Below, one piece after another: positions 5,922 to 10,441 of a DNA stretch of 10,441 nt. Made by a program: the position numbers and the translations under genes. This DNA is from Melioribacteraceae bacterium (GTDB lineage: Bacteria > Bacteroidota > Ignavibacteria > Ignavibacteriales > Melioribacteraceae), in contig JALNXG010000095.1 of assembly GCA_023230485.1 (NCBI GenBank), forward strand, positions 1-10,441, given 5' to 3'. Within the stretch, counting starts at the first letter, position 1. Each line of letters opens with the position of its first letter. The notes under the pieces were generated by a model. It was given only the letters and a program-made list of their open reading frames with translations. It had not been told where the DNA came from and ran no database searches.

Positions 5922-6788
5922 ATGAAACTATTACACGGTGTCCCCGGTGCAAACGGTGCATTATCTTTTGCGCTTCCAAAAGGTCAATATGGAATTATTC
6001 AATTACATTTTGCCGGTACTGCCGCCGCAGGTGTTACGGTTACTCGGCTAAATTTAGGCAGTGTCCGCCTTTCATGGAACGGACAGGATATAGTTAATGT
6101 TGACGCTGAAATATTAAACTTGTTAAATAATACATACGGAGGTGTAGCTACTTTTGCAAGTGCAATAGGTGCCGCATTTACGTGTGATGTTATGATTCCA
6201 TGCGGGCAATGGATTGACAGCTCCAATATTTACGATGTTGGAAATTCAGACCAGGTAATTTTAACACTGCAATTCCCGGACTTGGCGAACGTTGCTATTG
6301 TTGCTGCCGCTACTGTTGACGTGTACGCAAAAGAAAAAATCGGCGTTATGAATTATTTATTCCATATGATTCAAAGAAATGTTATTTCAGCAGGCGCCGG
6401 GATTGTTGCCGATACCTATCCAATGAATAACATTACACAGGTTTATCTTAAAGACCCTGCTACTGCAAACGTAACACGTATTCAAATCTTAAAAGATAAC
6501 ACAACAATAGTAAGTGCCCCTACTGCCGTTGTTCAAGCGCATAGCGATTGGACACACTTAAACGAAACCGCAACAACCACAACCGCCATTGAATTTATCG
6601 AAAGTAAAGATGTGCGTGAAGCTGTTGGTGCTCAAATTTCTTACAACTATACATTCAGCGGAGCCGGAACTTTATCACAGTATTTTGCGTACGTTACTTT
6701 TACAGAACAAAAAGCGATTGAAAGCCGGAACAAGTCGGCTCAAAAACTTGGCAATAATATTTCTATTGCGGCAAAAGTACAATCATAA
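5922..6788 (+). CDS. Putative double-jelly-roll major capsid protein
   Basis: Encodes 288 residues, close to the compact capsid proteins of PM2-like viruses. CGGAGG lies 6 nt before ATG 5922. The protein is almost entirely beta-rich with Gly/Ala/Thr/Asn loops and no membrane span. Two halves show similar strand series: IIQLHFAGT...VTVTRLNL...LSWNGQDIV (25-58) and ITQVYLKDPAT...VTRIQILKDNTTIV (171-197). This is what two tandem jelly rolls would give. Other features are IPCGQWIDSSNIYDVG (92-107) and a helical linker near YLFHMIQRNV (145-154). It is the longest protein of the virion operon and has the richest codon spread, typical of a highly expressed capsid gene. The assignment rests on fold pattern and on the ATPase, membrane-protein and transglycosylase neighbours, not on a match to a named family. 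Confidence 0.72.
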   Translation: MKLLHGVPGANGALSFALPKGQYGIIQLHFAGTAAAGVTVTRLNLGSVRLSWNGQDIVNVDAEILNLLNNTYGGVATFASAIGAAFTCDVMIPCGQWIDSSNIYDVGNSDQVILTLQFPDLANVAIVAAATVDVYAKEKIGVMNYLFHMIQRNVISAGAGIVADTYPMNNITQVYLKDPATANVTRIQILKDNTTIVSAPTAVVQAHSDWTHLNETATTTTAIEFIESKDVREAVGAQISYNYTFSGAGTLSQYFAYVTFTEQKAIESRNKSAQKLGNNISIAAKVQS

Positions 6789-6789
6789 T

Positions 6790-6797
6790 GGGGGGGG
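6790..6797 (+). promoter_or_regulatory. G-run acting as ribosome binding site for the gene at 6803
   Basis: Eight consecutive G lie 5 nt before ATG 6803. The in-frame ATG at 6788 lies in front of this run and overlaps the capsid stop, so 6803 is the likelier start, although 6788 by reinitiation (TAATG) is possible. A run of eight G is also a plausible slippage or sequencing-error site. Confidence 0.5.
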
Positions 6798-6802
6798 TTT
6801 TT

Positions 6803-7354
6803 ATGAAACAAGCATTAAATGCTTTACCTGAATATCGAACCCCCTACGATATAGCTCTAAACGGAGGTTATACCTCCGATAATGGAACGCCTTATAACGG
6901 CGGAGTTATTACAGCGGAACCCGGAACCCTTTTCGACCCCGGCGCTATAACAACAGGATTTGAGGGAACCGGGGGGCCGAGTATGGGAGGCGGTATATAT
7001 ACGGGTACTTCCATACCCCTTATTTCAAACGGTAAAGGCGGATATGATTATCAGGCAGGCGAAGCGGCACGTGATAAACAATTAGGACTTGTTTTATCAC
7101 AAAGCGCTGAGCCGTTAAATGTTGGCGGTAATACTGTTGGTAGCACTCAGGGTTTTGTAATGGATATGAAATCATTACTGGATTTGATAGGCATGACAAA
7201 ACAAAGCCAAATACCAACAGGCGGAAATGTTTCTACTACTGTAATGCCGTCCGGTGCTACACAGGCAGGAACCACAACACAAGCGGCAATTTCACCTACA
7301 ATAATTTATATTGGTATAGCAATTATTGTTTTATTTTTTCTTATGAGGAAATAA
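6803..7354 (+). CDS. Gly-rich virion protein with a C-terminal membrane anchor
   Basis: Encodes 183 residues from ATG 6803 (188 if ATG 6788 is used). Residues 20-85 are very rich in Gly, Pro, Thr and Ser (GGYTSDNGTPYNGG, GGPSMGGGIYTGTS), so this part is flexible or beta-turn rich. Residues 120-130 form a short helix (MDMKSLLDLIG), then a Thr/Gln/Ala linker runs to a single span at 165-180 (IIYIGIAIIVLFFL core) ending MRK. It directly follows the capsid gene. The layout suggests a protein anchored in the internal membrane by its tail and reaching toward the capsid shell, but no family is recognised. Confidence 0.65.
   Translation: MKQALNALPEYRTPYDIALNGGYTSDNGTPYNGGVITAEPGTLFDPGAITTGFEGTGGPSMGGGIYTGTSIPLISNGKGGYDYQAGEAARDKQLGLVLSQSAEPLNVGGNTVGSTQGFVMDMKSLLDLIGMTKQSQIPTGGNVSTTVMPSGATQAGTTTQAAISPTIIYIGIAIIVLFFLMRK
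6862..6878 (+). other. Perfect hairpin inside the Gly-rich protein gene
   Basis: CGGAGGT (6862-6868) pairs with ACCTCCG (6872-6878) over 7 bp with the 3-nt loop TAT. It hides an internal SD-like GGAGG within coding sequence. It may prevent false initiation or slow ribosomes early in the gene, or may have no role. Confidence 0.5.
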
Positions 7355-7355
7355 A

Positions 7356-7787
7356 ATGGAAACTATGAAAACTTTACAAGATTGGATTAATTTTTATTAC
7401 CCGCGCGGTGGTTATGATTGGTATTATAAAAATTATCCTTTTCTTAAAGCAAACGGGTTTTCATTGCCGATTGACCAGCTAACACTTCAATCTTTTTACC
7501 GTATGGATATGATTAAAAAAAATCAAACCCCCGTGCAAACTTTTCAAGATGACTATGAAGAAACATTTATTTACTTTCTTAATAATTATGAACCTACAAA
7601 TTTCAGCACACCCACGTCTCATAATTCAGGAATAGAAGGTTTTATAAATGCGATTCCACAGGGGATTTCAACAACTGTTAATCAAGTTAAAAATGTAGTC
7701 AACAGCATAGGTGATACAATTAAATACGTTATTATCGCTATTGTTGTTATCGGAATAATTTATTTTTATTACACAAATAAAAAATAG
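7356..7787 (+). CDS. Aromatic-rich virion protein with a C-terminal membrane anchor
   Basis: Encodes 143 residues. GAGGAA (7345-7350) lies 5 nt before ATG 7356, right after the upstream stop. The N-terminal part is Tyr/Phe/Trp-rich (DWINFYYPRGGYDWYYKNYPF, 9-29 region). Residues 97-120 look like an amphipathic helix (FINAI...VNQVKNVVNSIGD), followed by one span at 124-139 (YVIIAIVVIGIIYFYY) and the basic end TNKK. It shares the tail-anchored layout with the genes at 6803 and 9914. It is probably a membrane-attached structural protein, perhaps at the vertices. No family is recognised. Confidence 0.65.
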   Translation: METMKTLQDWINFYYPRGGYDWYYKNYPFLKANGFSLPIDQLTLQSFYRMDMIKKNQTPVQTFQDDYEETFIYFLNNYEPTNFSTPTSHNSGIEGFINAIPQGISTTVNQVKNVVNSIGDTIKYVIIAIVVIGIIYFYYTNKK

Positions 7788-7795
7788 GTGCTTAT

Positions 7796-8014
7796 ATGAA
7801 AAATATATTGCAGTTCGTTTTATCCTCTATGGTAACAGTTTTGTTGCCCCTCTTAACCCCTGAAATAATCAAAAAGGGATTAGACGCTTTCTTTAATGCT
7901 ATTGAGGAAGCTGTTCACAAATCAGATACCAAACTGGATGATACTGCCATAATCCCCGTTGTTAATCTGTTAAGAGAGGCACTGAATGTACCTGACAGTA
8001 ATCCAACAAATTAA
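7796..8014 (+). CDS. Small protein with an N-terminal hydrophobic segment
   Basis: Encodes 72 residues. Residues 4-21 (ILQFVLSSMVTVLLPLLT) are hydrophobic and could be a membrane span or a membrane-lying helix. The remainder is an acidic amphipathic helix pair (KKGLDAFFNAIEEAVHKSD; AIIPVVNLLREALNVPD). AGGTG at about 7786-7790 gives a modest SD. It could be a minor membrane protein of the virion or, given size and layout, a holin-like helper of the nearby transglycosylase. Neither is shown by the sequence. Confidence 0.55.
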   Translation: MKNILQFVLSSMVTVLLPLLTPEIIKKGLDAFFNAIEEAVHKSDTKLDDTAIIPVVNLLREALNVPDSNPTN

Positions 8015-8052
8015 ACACTGGTACGATTATTTATTGATAGGAAAAAACCAAA

Positions 8053-8193
8053 ATGAAAAAAGAATATTGGTATATTATAGCGGGTTTGATTGTTGTTTAT
8101 ATCATTTATAAAAATGTAAATAAAACAACAACACAAAAAACTTCCAGCGGCGATGTTGGATATTTATTTAACCCGGCGGAGCCAACAGCATGA
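8053..8193 (+). CDS. 46-residue single-span membrane peptide
   Basis: ATG 8053 opens MKKEYWYIIAGLIVVYIIYKN, with one span at about 5-19, then a Thr/Ser/Gln tail ending NPAEPTA at TGA 8193. TAGGA at about 8037-8041 gives a weak SD. The stop overlaps the transglycosylase start as ATGA (8190-8193), so the two are coupled. The MKKE(Y/H) opening and size match the peptides at 5698 and 5800. It is a probable internal-membrane protein. Confidence 0.65.
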   Translation: MKKEYWYIIAGLIVVYIIYKNVNKTTTQKTSSGDVGYLFNPAEPTA

Positions 8194-8765
8194 ATAAAGA
8201 ATTTTTGCAATTCGTTATTTTTGTATCTGTACTCTATTTACTACTTTCTAATAAGAATTTAGCAAAAAGTTTTTCGTCCGGTGTTATCAATTTAGATGAT
8301 TCCGACACAGGGAAAATTTACAATAGATACTATACACAAATATCAAATATTGTATCGGCATACTCTTTACAGGTCGATACGGCAATGATTCTTTCCGTAA
8401 TTAATCAGGAAACAGGCACATTATTTAACAACAAAACAAATAATAATATCACAGGTGATAATGGTAGCGCCGTTGGTTATATGCAAATCAGACAGCCCGC
8501 CTTAACCGATGTTAATAAAAATTTTGGAACTAATTACCTGTTTTCCGATTTGTACGGTGAAACAATAAATTTAATTGTAGGTTCACTTTACCTTGAATTG
8601 TGTTATAGAAGCGCCTTAAATAATAATTCTCAAAATCCCGTTTGGCTTGCTTTCAAAAAATATAATGGAGGTATTGACGAAACCGATTTATCAAAAAATA
8701 GTATGGCTAACACGTACGCAAATAATGTTTATTCTCTTTATCAAAACTATAAAGGTGTTGTATGA
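8190..8765 (+). CDS. Membrane-anchored SLT-type lytic transglycosylase
   Basis: Encodes 191 residues. A hydrophobic N-terminal segment (6-20, LQFVIFVSVLYLLLS) acts as a signal anchor, followed by a short linker and a soluble-lytic-transglycosylase (goose-lysozyme-like) domain at about 43-187. The putative catalytic glutamate is E74 in VINQETG. The family's other signatures are GYMQI (96-100) and the Tyr-containing KKYNGG (156-161). It would cleave the glycan strands of peptidoglycan, forming 1,6-anhydro ends. In membrane-containing phages such as PRD1 such an enzyme sits in the virion membrane and helps entry. It can also aid exit. GGCGGAG (8175-8181) lies 8 nt upstream. It overlaps both neighbours by ATGA. 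Confidence 0.85.
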   Translation: MNKEFLQFVIFVSVLYLLLSNKNLAKSFSSGVINLDDSDTGKIYNRYYTQISNIVSAYSLQVDTAMILSVINQETGTLFNNKTNNNITGDNGSAVGYMQIRQPALTDVNKNFGTNYLFSDLYGETINLIVGSLYLELCYRSALNNNSQNPVWLAFKKYNGGIDETDLSKNSMANTYANNVYSLYQNYKGVV

Positions 8766-9124
8766 TACAAAAATATCCTATTTTTTACGGTAACACATCA
8801 ACTGATACTTATGTGAAATATTACTTGGGGGAGTTCGTACATATAACACTATGTAACGACTCCGTTGCAAACCCCCTTGAATTTTCATATGATGCCGGTG
8901 TTACTGTGCATGGAATATTATTAAATGAACAAGCTGAATTTAGAGACGTTAATCAGGACGCTATCTATATCAAATCCCGAAACGTTGGCGCTCCCTGTAA
9001 TTTCCGGTTATTTGCATATGGAGACAGAAATTTAATATATCCAAACGCAAATAAAGAAACCAGCGGAGTAAATTCAGTGCCGCTTGATTTCAGACCGTTC
9101 ACGTTTCAAAAGAAAATAATTTGA
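8762..9124 (+). CDS. Beta-rich small virion protein, candidate vertex or capsid accessory
   Basis: Encodes 120 residues, coupled to the transglycosylase by an ATGA overlap. Alternating hydrophobic strands are seen throughout (GEFVHITLCND, LEFSYDAGVTVHGIL, AEFRD, AIYIKSRN, NFRLFAYGD). The element EFSYDAGVTVHG recalls the 'SfDG-x-hG' strand-turn-strand seen in many small phage beta-sandwich virion proteins. There is no membrane span. A single beta-sandwich of this size next to capsid-associated genes fits a penton, decoration or receptor-binding protein. The choice among these is inference. Confidence 0.6.
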   Translation: MIQKYPIFYGNTSTDTYVKYYLGEFVHITLCNDSVANPLEFSYDAGVTVHGILLNEQAEFRDVNQDAIYIKSRNVGAPCNFRLFAYGDRNLIYPNANKETSGVNSVPLDFRPFTFQKKII

Positions 9125-9132
9125 GGTATTAA

Positions 9133-9246
9133 ATGAGTATATTCCGTAAACTTAGAAAGATTGCATATCTTTCATTTATATCTTCGTCACAAACACACGT
9201 TGCAAGTTGTACTATTACAACATCAGCAACTTTTTCCGTAACATAG
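9133..9246 (+). CDS. 37-residue small protein with SD, function unknown
   Basis: GAGG at 9123-9126 lies 6 nt before ATG 9133, and the frame runs 37 codons to TAG 9246. The N-terminus is basic and amphipathic (MSIFRKLRKIAYLSFISSS), followed by a Thr/Ser-rich tail with one Cys (VASCTITTSATFSVT). The layout loosely resembles a short signal peptide plus lipobox-like Cys (HVASC), but the hydrophobic core is weak. It fills the gap between two virion genes. This could be chance, but the SD and spacing favour a real gene. Confidence 0.45.
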   Translation: MSIFRKLRKIAYLSFISSSQTHVASCTITTSATFSVT

Positions 9247-9256
9247 GAGGCTTAAT

Positions 9257-9904
9257 ATGAAATTTAAACTTCCATTTTTCATTGAAAATAAATTACTTGA
9301 CAAATTATGTACTGTTAAAGTTGTGGCTGAAATATCCCGACATGATGTTGACGGTAAATTATTACATACTCATAAACAAATATGTCATTCTCTTAACGCT
9401 AATTTTCTTGAAGCAATTTATATTTCAATGATTGAAAATTTAGTACAACCCCAGTTTGGATTTTCAGCCCCGTTTACTTCGTCTATAAAAATGTTGGATT
9501 TGACAAACAATTACCAAACGGTATCGTCCACAAATTTATTAACTGCTAAAGGCGATACCGCCAGTGATGCAACTGGTATTGTTGTGGGTACGGGTGTCCC
9601 GGTTGTTAATCCTATTACCCCGGCTTTAACTGCTAAAATATCAACAGGCTCCGGAGCCGGACAATTATCATACTTACAACAGAGTAGCGCCGCAGGTGTT
9701 ACTGTATTAGGTAATGTTTCATCACTTATTATGACACGTACGTGGATGAATAATTCAGGCGGTGCTATTTTAGTAAAAGAATTTGGAGTCCAATGCGGAG
9801 CCGGTAATCGTTATCTTATGCTTATTGACCCGGTAAACCCAAACCAAAATGTTAATTCTTTACAAACACTTTCTATTTCACTAACTTATTCAATAACTAC
9901 ATAG
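9257..9904 (+). CDS. Beta-rich virion protein, candidate spike or fibre
   Basis: Encodes 215 residues. AGGAGG (9245-9250) lies 6 nt before ATG 9257. The N-terminal 65 residues are mixed alpha/beta (KVVAEISRHDVDGK, then a helix near NANFLEAIYISMIENL). Residues 105-215 are beta-rich, with IVVGTGVPVVNP (108-119), LTAKISTGSGAGQLSYL (124-140), then R161-TWMNNSGGAILVKEFGV (162-178) and a closing strand series SLQTLSISLTYSIT. The pattern 'GTG ... R-x-(W/F)-x-N-x-SGG-x-I-x-VKE-x-G' occurs in many phage-encoded structural proteins that form appendages. There is no membrane segment. A role in the vertex spike or in host recognition is plausible but not proven. Confidence 0.6.
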   Translation: MKFKLPFFIENKLLDKLCTVKVVAEISRHDVDGKLLHTHKQICHSLNANFLEAIYISMIENLVQPQFGFSAPFTSSIKMLDLTNNYQTVSSTNLLTAKGDTASDATGIVVGTGVPVVNPITPALTAKISTGSGAGQLSYLQQSSAAGVTVLGNVSSLIMTRTWMNNSGGAILVKEFGVQCGAGNRYLMLIDPVNPNQNVNSLQTLSISLTYSITT

Positions 9905-9913
9905 GTAAATAAT

Positions 9914-10348
9914 ATGGCACTTGAATCTATTGTAATTGGAGCGGTCGGAAGCGTGTTTGACGATATATTTGGTTCAGTTGACAAAGGACATTGGGAGGGA
10001 AGTTTGTTTGTTCCCGGTGATTTGCAAAGCCGATTATCTACTGTTGACCAGTATGTAAGAAATAGAGGCTTGAGCATTTCCGATGTTGACCAAAATCAAA
10101 TTGTATCTATTCTTAAAACGCCCGGCATATGGCAAAATAATGTACAGGCATATTTAGACGCTATTGTAACAAATAAAAAGGCTACAGCAACAACTAACGC
10201 TAATTTAGCCGCAACTGGTACAAACGTTTCTAAAGTATTGCCTACATTAACAGGTCAAACTTCGCAAATCTTAGCGGGTTTTTCCAGTACCAGCATTATT
10301 TTTATTATCGCAATCGCCGCAGGTTTTTTCTTTCTAAAGAAAAAATAA
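9914..10348 (+). CDS. Virion protein with a C-terminal membrane anchor (last gene of the operon)
   Basis: Encodes 144 residues. Weak TAGGTAA lies upstream of ATG 9914, 9 nt after the previous stop. Residues 1-20 are a Gly/hydrophobic amphipathic stretch (MALESIVIGAVGSVFDDIFG). Residues 35-85 form a soluble region (DLQSRLSTVDQYVRN; DVDQNQIVSILKTPGIWQNNVQAYL). A Thr/Ala/Asn linker (88-120) leads to one span at 126-141 (SIIFIIAIAAGFFF core) ending LKKK. This matches the tail-anchored design of the genes at 6803 and 7356. It is probably a membrane-bound structural protein. No family is recognised. Confidence 0.65.
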   Translation: MALESIVIGAVGSVFDDIFGSVDKGHWEGSLFVPGDLQSRLSTVDQYVRNRGLSISDVDQNQIVSILKTPGIWQNNVQAYLDAIVTNKKATATTNANLAATGTNVSKVLPTLTGQTSQILAGFSSTSIIFIIAIAAGFFFLKKK

Positions 10349-10354
10349 TTATAG

Positions 10355-10385
10355 GAGAGAGTAACTTCCCTACTCTCTCGTTTTT
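10355..10385 (+). terminator. Intrinsic terminator closing the virion operon
   Basis: GAGAGAGTA (10355-10363) pairs with TACTCTCTC (10371-10379) over 9 bp with a 7-nt loop, followed by GTTTTT. The stem contains AGAGAGT, also present in the inverted repeat before the replication pair (1182-1188). Confidence 0.8.
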
Positions 10386-10441
10386 ATCCCTATCAAATTT
10401 ATTTCAAAGTAAAATGTTTTTATTTACGTACACGTATAAGC
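10386..10441. other. Non-coding AT-rich end of the window
   Basis: No gene is seen. It holds TTATTTCAAAG (10399-10409), an 11-nt direct match to 14-24 at the other edge, and an interrupted palindrome TACGT-AC-ACGTA (10425-10436). It could be part of a genome end, a promoter for a gene beyond the window, or the remainder of a circular or repeat-flanked molecule. The direct match may be chance in AT-rich DNA. Confidence 0.3.

Noticed and set aside
6589..6831. Forward open frame across the end of the capsid gene
   Set aside because: It overlaps both the capsid and the next gene in another frame, has no SD, and its product has no coherent fold pattern.
10425..10436. Interrupted palindrome TACGT-AC-ACGTA as an origin or telomere-like site
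   Set aside because: The arms are only 5 bp, do not extend outward, and occur once. It is too weak to call.
1..10441. CRISPR arrays, insertion sequences, integrase or attachment sites
   Set aside because: No regularly spaced repeats, transposase or recombinase genes, or flanking duplications were seen in the window.

Overview
The window is a compact, AT-rich (G+C roughly in the low to mid 30s by eye) block of 24 genes, all on the + strand, tightly packed, often with 1-4 nt overlaps (ATGA or TAATG), and mostly preceded by strong GGAGG-type ribosome binding sites. Gene content and order point to a small tailless dsDNA virus of bacteria, of the kind that pairs a double-jelly-roll capsid with an internal membrane (tectivirus/corticovirus-like), and not to a bacterial chromosome or a tailed phage. 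I see no portal, large terminase, tail, integrase, rRNA or tRNA. The strong Shine-Dalgarno sites argue for a host that uses them, such as Firmicutes, but the host cannot be read from the sequence.

Region by region: (1) 39-1117 is a small operon: a basic protein, an all-helical unknown, a ribbon-helix-helix-like protein and an OB-fold, ssDNA-binding-like protein. (2) 1118-1193 is a structured junction: an 8-bp inverted repeat encloses a 9-bp hairpin terminator, with a sigma70-like promoter lying over the hairpin. (3) 1194-3553 is the replication pair: a small basic HTH protein, a candidate terminal protein, followed by a protein-primed family B DNA polymerase with recognisable exonuclease and polymerase motifs. 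(4) 3556-5015 holds small accessory genes: an HTH protein, an H-x3-C-x2-C zinc-knuckle protein, two unknowns and a GRPKK-headed membrane-associated protein. It ends with a FtsK/HerA-type packaging ATPase (5019-5567) and a strong terminator (5594-5627). (5) 5698-10348 is the virion operon: two tiny single-span membrane peptides, the putative double-jelly-roll major capsid protein (5922-6788), three proteins with a C-terminal membrane anchor ending in basic residues, further small membrane proteins, a membrane-anchored SLT lytic transglycosylase (8190-8765) and beta-rich candidate vertex or spike proteins. A terminator (10355-10385) closes it.

How the genes fit together: a terminal protein and polymerase would replicate a linear genome by protein priming, helped by the OB-fold protein. 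The ATPase would drive DNA into a preformed membrane-lined capsid made from the capsid protein. The small membrane proteins would populate the inner membrane and vertices, and the transglycosylase would open the peptidoglycan at entry or exit. The RHH, HTH and zinc-knuckle proteins are candidate regulators. No terminal inverted repeat is visible at the window edges, so the true ends are either missing or organised differently. The tetranucleotide GATC appears to be absent from the whole window, which suggests selection by a restriction system.
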